From: JAZKIX01 sp040384645
GTDB taxonomy: Bacteria; Pseudomonadota; Gammaproteobacteria; Burkholderiales; Burkholderiaceae_D
Direction: 5' to 3'
Assembly: GCA_040384645.1 (NCBI GenBank)
Contig: JAZKIX010000001.1
Span: 1 to 20,807 of the forward strand
DNA length: 20,807 nt
The stretch's first letter is position 1; each line of letters starts with the position of its first letter. Shown in pieces: positions 1 to 6,660 of this stretch. The position numbers and the translations under genes are program-made. The notes under the pieces are model-generated. The model did not search any database, was not told where the DNA came from, and saw nothing but the letters and a program-made list of their open reading frames with translations.

Positions 1-82
1 GCTTGTGGGCCCGCCGGAAGTTCAATAGCTGCTGCTTTTCGAGGGCGGCCTTTTTTGCCAGAAGATCTTGGTAATTGCTCAT
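1..82 (-). CDS. H-NS family nucleoid-associated protein, N-terminal fragment
   Basis: The first 27 codons are visible; the gene runs off the left edge. The peptide begins MSNYQDLLAKKAALEKQQ, a charged helical start typical of the short H-NS/MvaT-like histone-like proteins of Burkholderiales, which oligomerise through this region and silence AT-rich DNA through a C-terminal AT-hook-like domain not seen here. The start is well supported by AAGGA six bases upstream of the ATG. A good sigma-70 promoter lies about 80 bases upstream. The assignment rests on the N-terminus only, so the family call is probable rather than certain. Confidence 0.7.
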   Translation of the reverse strand, partial: MSNYQDLLAKKAALEKQQLLNFRRAHK

Positions 83-164
83 GAAGAGTCCTTGTGGCCC
101 GAGGTCAGGGGCTTTGAATACTTATTGAGGGAAATCAGAGCTGGGCGTTAAACGCCACGGCCGA

Positions 165-194
165 ATTCTAAACACAAATATATTCAATTTGCAA
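165..194 (-). promoter_or_regulatory. Putative sigma-70 promoter of the H-NS-type gene
   Basis: On the minus strand TTGCAA (189-194) and TAGAAT (165-170) are separated by 18 bases, giving a plausible -35/-10 pair pointing at the H-NS-type gene. The TAG stop codon of the upstream GGDEF/EAL gene is the first three bases of the -10 box, so the promoter overlaps the end of that truncated gene. Sequence match only. Confidence 0.5.
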
Positions 195-2048
195 ATCGGT
201 GCCCAAGAATTCCGAACCCGCCATATTGACGTGCATCTGCAAGCCATCGAATCCGGCCCGATGCAGCGCGGATAAATCGGTGCAGGCTTGGGTCAAGACC
301 CAGCGCCCCAGCGGCACGATCAAGCGGCTTTGTTCGGCAATCGGGACGAAAAAATCGGGCGCCACAATATCGCCATCGGGATGACGCCAGCGGATCAAGG
401 CTTCGACCGCGACGATTTTTTCTCCGGGGCTATCGAAGATGGGTTGGTATTCCAGAAAAAATTCATCCTTCACCAAGGCACGGTGTAATTCCTCTTCATT
501 ATTTAACTGATGTAATACCAGGGCGGGCTGCGTCACTGGCGGCATTTGATCGATGGCTGCCGGGCCGGCAGCAAAGAAGGATTTGGCATTGCGGCCATTG
601 TTCTTGCTACGGTACATCGCGGCATCGGCATTGCGCATCAGCTCGGCGCCGGTCCAGCCATGTTCGGGGAAAACGGTCACGCCGACGCTGGCCGATAAGG
701 CCAGTTCGCTCCCGGCAAACATAAAAGGCATGCGGGCTGCCTGCAATACCTGTTCAGCCACGACGCTTAACTGCAGCACCGACATGCCGGCGGCTGAGAG
801 GATGGCAAATTCATCGCCACCCAGCCGGCCGGCCTGGCAACCTTCCGGCAGTAAGGCCAGCAGGCGCTGCGCAAATTCGCGCAGGACCACATTGCCGACT
901 TCATGACCGAAGGCGTCATTGATCGGTTTGAAGCGATCTAAGTCGATGAACAGGACGCCAAATACCTCGCTCGATTTAGTGCCTTCAAAACAGGCGGTAT
1001 CGAGTAATTGGCAAAAATAGTGGCGATTGATCAAACCCGTCAAGTCATCGATGCGGGAGCGGCGGCGAAACGCCTCTTGCTGCGTCAGTCTTTGCGCAGT
1101 CTGTGCAATCAGCGCGCCGATTGCCGCCGATAAAGCGGGCAACTGGGCCTCGCGCTGGCGCGACATGGTGCTGAAAAATTCCAACACGCCGGGACTGTGG
1201 CGCTGTCCATCGGCACTGGCAAAAGTGACTGGAAAGGCATAGCCCGACAACAGGCCGCTTTCGCGCACGCTGTTGCGGCGCACGCAACCGGGGTCGTTAC
1301 CCATTTGCTCCACCCAACTTGCAACACCGGAGCTCCAGACCCCGCCCACCAAGCCTTCGCCCGGTTGCAGCTGCAAGCTGCAGCTCTCGCGGGTAAATGC
1401 GGCCAAGGCATATTCCGGTCGATGCCAATAATGGGTGCATGCCAGTGTATGCACATTCATTTGCTCTTCACCCACCGCCCAGTACGCGCCCCAGGCCCAA
1501 CCCAGGGTGTCGCATACCAGTTGGATGACGCGGGTCACGGCCTCATCCATCGAATGGCTGCCGATCAGGAATTGGGTCGATTCAAAGCTGAAGCGCTCTC
1601 GCAATGCAGCATGCTTGACCGCTGTAATGTCAAGCAAGACGCCGCATTCATAGGCAGCATTGCCGGCCGGCGGCAACGAGCAAAGTCGCAACCAGCGCAA
1701 TTGATTGGATTGATCAAGGAGTCGAAATTCGCAATCGACAGTCTGACCCGGCACGCCCAATTGCTCCAGTGCTGCCATCAGCGGCAATATATCGTCCGGG
1801 ATCACCCATGAAAAACAAGACGCAAAACTGCGATGCAAGCCGGCTGCAACGCCAAGAAAAGCTGCGCTGCCGCAAGACAGGATCAGTTGCGTCGAATGGC
1901 TGTCAACCCACCAGCGGCCGAACGATGCTGCCGTTTCTACCGGATCGGGCGACAGGGCTTGTGCCACCATTGCTTGCAGCGGTGCGGCGATGGCTTGCTC
2001 CCGCCCAAGCAGCGAGGAGGATGAGTACATAAAAAAATCGTTATGCAT
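168..2048 (-). CDS. PAS-GAF-GGDEF diguanylate cyclase with truncated EAL domain
   Basis: A 626-residue predicted c-di-GMP signalling protein. A PAS-like region (about residues 60-150) is followed by a GAF-like region (about 155-310), a GGDEF domain with an intact GGDEF signature at 410-414 (RLGGDEFAIL), and the beginning of an EAL domain with the EALIRW motif at about 549. The EAL domain normally needs about 240 residues; here only about 100 remain before the stop, so the downstream metal-binding and catalytic residues are missing and phosphodiesterase activity is not expected. I see no RxxD inhibitory site five residues before GGDEF. The start at 2048 is chosen because AAGG lies 11 bases upstream; an in-frame ATG at 2030 is an alternative, and extension to 2213 would add an unlikely N-terminus. 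The last residues are encoded by AT-rich sequence that doubles as the promoter of the next gene, suggesting a deletion junction. Confidence 0.88.
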   Translation of the reverse strand: MHNDFFMYSSSSLLGREQAIAAPLQAMVAQALSPDPVETAASFGRWWVDSHSTQLILSCGSAAFLGVAAGLHRSFASCFSWVIPDDILPLMAALEQLGVPGQTVDCEFRLLDQSNQLRWLRLCSLPPAGNAAYECGVLLDITAVKHAALRERFSFESTQFLIGSHSMDEAVTRVIQLVCDTLGWAWGAYWAVGEEQMNVHTLACTHYWHRPEYALAAFTRESCSLQLQPGEGLVGGVWSSGVASWVEQMGNDPGCVRRNSVRESGLLSGYAFPVTFASADGQRHSPGVLEFFSTMSRQREAQLPALSAAIGALIAQTAQRLTQQEAFRRRSRIDDLTGLINRHYFCQLLDTACFEGTKSSEVFGVLFIDLDRFKPINDAFGHEVGNVVLREFAQRLLALLPEGCQAGRLGGDEFAILSAAGMSVLQLSVVAEQVLQAARMPFMFAGSELALSASVGVTVFPEHGWTGAELMRNADAAMYRSKNNGRNAKSFFAAGPAAIDQMPPVTQPALVLHQLNNEEELHRALVKDEFFLEYQPIFDSPGEKIVAVEALIRWRHPDGDIVAPDFFVPIAEQSRLIVPLGRWVLTQACTDLSALHRAGFDGLQMHVNMAGSEFLGTDLQIEYICV

Positions 2049-2256
2049 GGCACAGACGACCTTCGCGGCTAGATTTGACGATAGTATCAAGCAACTTCCA
2101 GGCCAAGAAATTACTTGTAGTCCATACAAATAAAATACGCAAAGTCTTGCAAGAATAAAAACTAAAGCAGGCTGAGACGCGGCTAAAATGGTGCGCCGCA
2201 CACACGGCCGCACCAGATTGAAATGTGCCCCTCAAACCCGACGATGCCGCGCCGCC

Positions 2257-3357
2257 ATGAAAAACAAATTGCCGGAATTGCTTGAACTGGAACAAATCAT
2301 TCACGACGGCGCGCCGCACCTGGGCGTGCAAACCGCGTGCGAAGTCAATGCCGGGCCGCATCGCTTGCCGGTGTACGCACTGACCTTGGGCAATCCCAGT
2401 CCCGATGTACCTGCGGTCGGTTTCTTTGGCGGGATTCACGGATTGGAACGGATCGGCACCCAAGTGCTGCTGGTGTTTCTGCGCGGCTTGCTGGCACGGC
2501 TGCGCTGGGATCGCATGCTGCATCAACAGTTGGAATCGGTGCGGCTGATTTTTATGCCGCTGATCAATCCGGGCGGCATGTGGAATTCGACCCGCTGCAA
2601 TCCCAACGGCGTCGACCTGATGCGCAATGCGCCGGTCGAGGCACGCGATCCGGTACCATTTTTATTGGGCGGTCAACGTATCAGCCGCCACTTGCCTTGG
2701 TTTCGCGGCAATTTTGCGACGCCGATGGAATTGGAAAGTGCCGCCGTATGCCGCATCGTGCGGGAAGAATTGCTGCCGCGCGAATTTCGCCTGCTCGAAT
2801 ACATGATGCGCCACCCCGGCATTGTTCTGTCACGAGCTATGATCATGGAGCACGTCTGGACAGCCGATAGCGATCCTTTCTCCAATACTGTTGAGGCTCA
2901 TATCAGGAATATCCGCANNNNNNNNNNTCCGCACGCCCACACCGCGAAGCCGATTGAACATTTGCCCGATATCGGCGCGCTGGAAGAACTGTTCAGCGAA
3001 ACCTATCCCAATCATAACTATCTGTTCGAGCCGCAAAGCAGGCAATACCTGACGCACGGCGATTTATGGGACTACCTGTATCTGGAAGCGGCACAAACCC
3101 GGACCCGGGTGTTCTTGCCGCTGACCTTGGAAATGGGTTCCTGGCTCTGGGTCAAGAAAAACCCGCGCCAGTTATTTACCCGTCAAGGCATGTTCAACCC
3201 GAAACCGGTACACCGCCTGCAGCGTGTGTTACGCAGTCACACCGTGTGGCTCGAATTTTTGGCACGCGCCGCTTGCGGCCACGCCCATTGGCTGCCGACC
3301 GGTCTAGACCGCGCCGTCGTGCAAGAGCGCGCCATGGCGCGTTGGTACGCGCGGTGA
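2257..3357 (+). CDS. M14-family zinc carboxypeptidase-like protein (DUF2817/succinylglutamate desuccinylase-like), interrupted by assembly gap
   Basis: The N-terminal part carries the HxxE zinc motif of M14-type metallopeptidases (FFGGIHGLER, H61 and E64) and the substrate-binding NPNGVDLMRN segment (about 115-124). After the gap the protein resumes with PHAHTAKPIEHL and a likely catalytic Glu in LTLEMGSW. Between REELLPR and PHAHT the reading frame instead encodes an OmpR-type DNA-binding domain piece plus ten Ns, and the stretch of roughly 20-25 residues that should carry the third zinc ligand (DxHSG-type) is absent. In the genome this gene is probably intact. The ATG at 2257 was chosen because homologous proteins start near this point; no clear Shine-Dalgarno is seen. 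A GTG-start alpha/beta hydrolase follows 21 bases downstream, so the two may be co-transcribed. The substrate is unknown. Confidence 0.72.
   Translation: MKNKLPELLELEQIIHDGAPHLGVQTACEVNAGPHRLPVYALTLGNPSPDVPAVGFFGGIHGLERIGTQVLLVFLRGLLARLRWDRMLHQQLESVRLIFMPLINPGGMWNSTRCNPNGVDLMRNAPVEARDPVPFLLGGQRISRHLPWFRGNFATPMELESAAVCRIVREELLPREFRLLEYMMRHPGIVLSRAMIMEHVWTADSDPFSNTVEAHIRNIRXXXXPHAHTAKPIEHLPDIGALEELFSETYPNHNYLFEPQSRQYLTHGDLWDYLYLEAAQTRTRVFLPLTLEMGSWLWVKKNPRQLFTRQGMFNPKPVHRLQRVLRSHTVWLEFLARAACGHAHWLPTGLDRAVVQERAMARWYAR
2776..2917 (+). other. Foreign segment: fragment of an OmpR/PhoB response-regulator DNA-binding domain
   Basis: This stretch translates in the frame of the surrounding peptidase as a winged-helix effector domain: EFRLLEYMMRHPG, then VLSRAMIMEHVW, then NTVEAHIRNIR, which is the classical OmpR-family alpha-loop and recognition-helix pattern. 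It has no business inside an M14 peptidase, ends exactly at the N-run, and uses codons (AGG, CTC, GCT) unlike its neighbours. Most likely a wrong-branch contig end placed during assembly, joined through similarity at LLPRxF. Confidence 0.85.
2918..2927. other. Assembly gap (10 N)
   Basis: Ten consecutive Ns interrupt the M14-like gene. The arbitrary length means the true distance is unknown; about 20-25 codons of the peptidase appear to be missing here. Confidence 0.99.
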
Positions 3358-3378
3358 CGCAAGCTCAGGTGCAATCAG

Positions 3379-4182
3379 GTGCAAATTAAAGCTCAAACCT
3401 GGATATTGTTGCGCGGCCTGATGCGCGAACAGAGGCATTGGGGCGACTTTCCTGCGCTATTTTCCGAGGCGCTGAATAACTCCGATGCCATCAATCCCGT
3501 CCACGTCGTCACCCTGGACTTGCCGGGCAATGGGCAGCTATTTGACTCAACTAGCCCTACGCAAGTGGAGGCGATGGCGCAGTTTTGCCGACAACATGTG
3601 ACCGCCATGGGCTTGGCACCGCCCTACCATTTGCTGGCCTTGTCGCTGGGGGCGATGGTGGCAGTAGCATGGGCCGATCAGCATCCGCAAGAAATCGCGG
3701 CAGCGGTGTTGATCAATACCAGCTTGCGGCCCTTCAGTCCGTTCCACCATCGCTTGCGGCCGCGAAATTATTTTCGCTTGTGTGAAATGGCTACCCTGGC
3801 TAGCACCGCACGGCGCGAAGCACTGATCTTGCAAATGACGAGTGGCAACGCTGCGCGGCACGCGGAAATCTTGCCTTTATGGCAGCAATACCAAGCCCAA
3901 TACCCGGTATCACGGCGCAACGCACTGCGTCAGCTATGGGCCGCCAGCCGCTATCGCGCACCGCTGGCAAAGCCGACAATACCCTTGCTATTGCTGGCAG
4001 GTAGCCAAGACCAGCTCGTCAATCCAGCCTGTTCAGAACAGCTAGCCGTGCAATGGCAAACTTGCCTGATCACACATCCCGCCGCCGGTCATGACTTGCC
4101 GCTGGACGATGGTCCTTGGCTGGCAACGCAGGTAAAACATTGGTTATCGACGCTGGACGAAGCGCATACCACGATGACATAG
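3379..4182 (+). CDS. Alpha/beta hydrolase fold protein
   Basis: A 267-residue protein with the complete alpha/beta-hydrolase triad in the expected order: nucleophile Ser89 in the elbow LLALSLGAM, acid Asp211 in LLAGSQDQLV and His238 in HPAAGHDLPLD. The oxyanion-side loop is LLRGLMRE near residues 10-17 instead of the common HG motif. Length and architecture fit small esterases, BioH-like or proline-iminopeptidase-like enzymes; substrate cannot be inferred. The start is GTG at 3379, inside a short duplication of tcaggtgcaa, 21 bases after the peptidase gene, so translation may depend on the upstream gene. No signal peptide, hence cytoplasmic. Confidence 0.88.
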   Translation: MQIKAQTWILLRGLMREQRHWGDFPALFSEALNNSDAINPVHVVTLDLPGNGQLFDSTSPTQVEAMAQFCRQHVTAMGLAPPYHLLALSLGAMVAVAWADQHPQEIAAAVLINTSLRPFSPFHHRLRPRNYFRLCEMATLASTARREALILQMTSGNAARHAEILPLWQQYQAQYPVSRRNALRQLWAASRYRAPLAKPTIPLLLLAGSQDQLVNPACSEQLAVQWQTCLITHPAAGHDLPLDDGPWLATQVKHWLSTLDEAHTTMT

Positions 4183-4518
4183 CATGTCGGCGTGCACGGC
4201 ATGCCTTGCTCTTACAAAATCGGGGTTGATCACTGGTTTTTACATCTACTTTTCAATAATATAGGGGGGTATATAGCAATAACATGCTTCTCCCGCGCGT
4301 TTTTATTGGCTTTAATTTAATACACCCACCTGTATATTTCATTGCGAATTTAGAAAAATCAATTGGTATTATTGCCAAACAAAAGCTGGCAAGCTGATAA
4401 AATCTGGCGTTGTTATTGCCATTTTTAATCCCAATCGGCATAGCCGGTGCACCGCAGGCATACGCTGCAAGGCTTTTTTCAGACACTGTATTCAGACCCT
4501 TCATTTAGAGAGAAACAG
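4183..4518. other. Intergenic region before the xylanase
   Basis: This 336-base AT-rich spacer has no convincing gene. It holds one inverted copy of the dispersed repeat (4264-4340) and, near 4396-4440, a weaker stretch (ggcgttgttattgcc) that vaguely resembles the end of the same repeat. Xylanase transcription must start within it, but no clear promoter was identified. Confidence 0.6.
4264..4340 (-). repeat. Dispersed intergenic repeat, copy A
   Basis: Read on the minus strand this begins GAAATATACAGG, passes through AGCCAATAAAAACG and CGCGGGAG and ends TATATACCCCCC. The same order of blocks occurs in copies at 10476, 12881, 13302 and 15610. It lies in the 5' region of the xylanase gene in the opposite orientation to the other copies. 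Confidence 0.65.
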
Positions 4519-5661
4519 ATGCGACAGGCTAAAAATTTTTCAGGGCAATTTTTCTTTTTTTTGGCAGTATTGTTAGCGCTTTGTCCCCCAGCGGTGCAGG
4601 CCGCAGCTGACCCGCTGCCAGACCCGGCCACGGCACCGGCTTTAAAAACAGTATTCGCCAGCCATTTCCTGATCGGCGGCGCTATCACTCCGAACACCGG
4701 CAACGATCCCGATCAATTAGCCCTGCTGCGCAAGCACTACAACAGCGTGACCGCCGAAAACATCATGAAGCCAGAGAAAATGAGCATCATGGAAGATATG
4801 TACTCCTATGGCGCCGCGGATCGGATGGTGGAATTTGCCATGAAAAACGAGATGAAAGTGCGCGGCCACACCCTGGTCTGGCATCAGCAAACGCCCAACT
4901 GGTTTTTTGAAGACGACGACGGCCGTGAAGTCAGCGCGGCGATTTTGCAAGGCCGGCTCGAAAAATACGTGCACGACGTGGTGACCCATTTCAAAGGCAA
5001 AATTTACGCTTGGGACGTAGTCAATGAAGTGATTGATGAAAATGAATCGAACGGTTTCCGCCGTAGCCGCTGGTACAAGATTTTAGGGTCCGATTTTATC
5101 GACATTGCATTCAAGGCCGCGCGCGCCGCCGATCCTGAGCTAAAGCTGTTCATCAACGATTACAGTACCGAGCAATCAAAAAAGCGCGCCTTCCTCTATA
5201 GCCTGGTAAAACAACTGAAAAGCAAGGGCGTGCCGGTCGATGGTGTGGGTCATCAAATGCATGTCAGCGCCTGGTATCCGCAACCGGAAGAGATCGCAAA
5301 AACCTTGCGTATGTTTGAAGAATTGGGTGTCGAAAACCACATTACCGAACTCGATGTCAGCCTGTATAACGATCCAGGAAGCTGCTTTAGCAACAGCAAT
5401 AGCTGCTTGCGCTATGCCAGCGAAGCGGCCATTCCAGCGGCTGACTTGCAACGTCAGGCTAGACAGTATCAGGATATTTTTGAAGTGTTTTTACGCTTTA
5501 AAAGCGTTACCAGCGTGACGTTCTGGGGAATATCCGATTTGAATACCTGGCTGACCAGCTGGCCAGTCAACCGCCCCAACCTGCCTTTATTGTTCGACAA
5601 ATCTTTTCAGCCAAAAGCAGCCTTTTGGTCGGTGGTCGACACGGCAAAAGCGAAAAAGTAA
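4519..5661 (+). CDS. Secreted GH10 endo-beta-1,4-xylanase
   Basis: A 380-residue glycoside hydrolase family 10 enzyme that hydrolyses internal beta-1,4 bonds of xylan. Residues 1-28 form a signal peptide (hydrophobic FFFFLAVLLALC, cleavage near AVQA/A). The TIM-barrel signatures are all present: NIMKPEKM (81-88), HTLVWHQQTPNWF (117-129), acid/base Glu170 in WDVVNE and nucleophile Glu277 in ITELDVS, plus the C-terminal WGISDLNTW. There is no carbohydrate-binding module or linker. The ATG at 4519 is preferred over 4447 because it begins the signal peptide and follows a purine-rich AGAGAGAAACAG. No other xylan-use gene or transporter is in the window, so it appears as an isolated gene; it converges on the HDOD gene with only 21 bases between stops. 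Confidence 0.95.
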   Translation: MRQAKNFSGQFFFFLAVLLALCPPAVQAAADPLPDPATAPALKTVFASHFLIGGAITPNTGNDPDQLALLRKHYNSVTAENIMKPEKMSIMEDMYSYGAADRMVEFAMKNEMKVRGHTLVWHQQTPNWFFEDDDGREVSAAILQGRLEKYVHDVVTHFKGKIYAWDVVNEVIDENESNGFRRSRWYKILGSDFIDIAFKAARAADPELKLFINDYSTEQSKKRAFLYSLVKQLKSKGVPVDGVGHQMHVSAWYPQPEEIAKTLRMFEELGVENHITELDVSLYNDPGSCFSNSNSCLRYASEAAIPAADLQRQARQYQDIFEVFLRFKSVTSVTFWGISDLNTWLTSWPVNRPNLPLLFDKSFQPKAAFWSVVDTAKAKK

Positions 5662-5682
5662 GGCGACGTGCGGTAAAGGCGT

Positions 5683-6546
5683 TTAACGTATGGCTTGGAA
5701 AATCAAGCCCAGTTCCTCTTGGGCGGCACGCATCAATTCTTTGCTCGATTCCGGCGTTAATTTAAGCCGGATCAAGCCTTGCGGCATGGCAGCCTCGTCC
5801 AATGTGGCATTGACGGAGGCAAAAAAATGAGCATCCATGAAGTCTGCCGCACCGACGATATCAGTCAGATCGGGCGCACCGGTACGGACGCGCGCAAAAT
5901 CGAGACGGTCGCGCACGGCAACGCTGATTTCCTCCGGGATTTCCCAGCTTTCCAGAATCGCTTCGCCGATATTGGAGTGCCATTGATCGACCACGTCCCA
6001 TAGCGCAACTTCATCCGCAAACAAGCCTGCGTAATCGCGGGCGCGGTTCAATATATAAAATTTGCCAACGTCGTGCAGCAAGCCGACCAGCATCGCGGTA
6101 TCGGGATTGAGCCGGGTCAATTTCTTTGCAATGACGTAACTGAGCGAAGCGATGCGCAGGCTGCGCTTCCATAAGCCTTCGACAATCGGCGGCAAAACAG
6201 CTGAAGAATTACTCTGCGTCATCTGTTGCATGCCGACCGAGATAGTGACATTGCGTACCATTGCAAAGCCCAGGCGGCTAATGGCGGTGCGCAAATCGGC
6301 AATTGGTTTGCCGCCGCCATTGCCCAAGGCGGCTGAATTGCTGATGCGTAATAGCTGCGCCGACAAGACCGGTTCTGCACCGACGATGCGGACAATCTGG
6401 CCAACGGCGGCATCGGGTTCATTGAGGGCGCGCCGTATCCGCATCGTGGCATTAAGCGAGGTTGGGAAAATCAGCTTTTTTGAAGACAGCTCTGCCGTCA
6501 GGCCCTCAATGAATTCAAATTCCTTGGATTTATTCTCGATCCGCAT
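5683..6546 (-). CDS. HDOD domain signalling protein
   Basis: A 287-residue protein made almost entirely of one HDOD domain (roughly residues 20-220), recognised from SLNATMRIRRALNEPDA, the SAQLLRISNSAALG helix and LLHDVGKFYIL. HDOD proteins are HD-superfamily relatives, usually without hydrolase activity, that act in regulatory and stress or chemosensory networks, often with c-di-GMP proteins. No receiver, GGDEF or EAL domain is attached. It lies 114 bases downstream of the DUF1631 gene on the same strand and may be read from the same transcript. The molecular partner is unknown. Confidence 0.88.
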   Translation of the reverse strand: MRIENKSKEFEFIEGLTAELSSKKLIFPTSLNATMRIRRALNEPDAAVGQIVRIVGAEPVLSAQLLRISNSAALGNGGGKPIADLRTAISRLGFAMVRNVTISVGMQQMTQSNSSAVLPPIVEGLWKRSLRIASLSYVIAKKLTRLNPDTAMLVGLLHDVGKFYILNRARDYAGLFADEVALWDVVDQWHSNIGEAILESWEIPEEISVAVRDRLDFARVRTGAPDLTDIVGAADFMDAHFFASVNATLDEAAMPQGLIRLKLTPESSKELMRAAQEELGLIFQAIR

Positions 6547-6660
6547 AATGACCCTGTGCCCGGGATAAGTTCAACAAAGGAAAACGGCTTGACCAATTCT
6601 GCGAATTCTGCGTTATCAAGCCGATAGAACTGAACACTTATTTCGCTTTGAAAAGTAGCG

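Noticed and set aside
1197..1811. 204-codon plus-strand open frame
   Set aside because: Antisense to the PAS/GAF region of the cyclase gene, whose own domains are clear.
2257..3357. A genuine peptidase/response-regulator fusion protein
   Set aside because: The foreign part abuts the N-run, replaces essential peptidase residues and differs in codon use; an assembly chimera explains it better.
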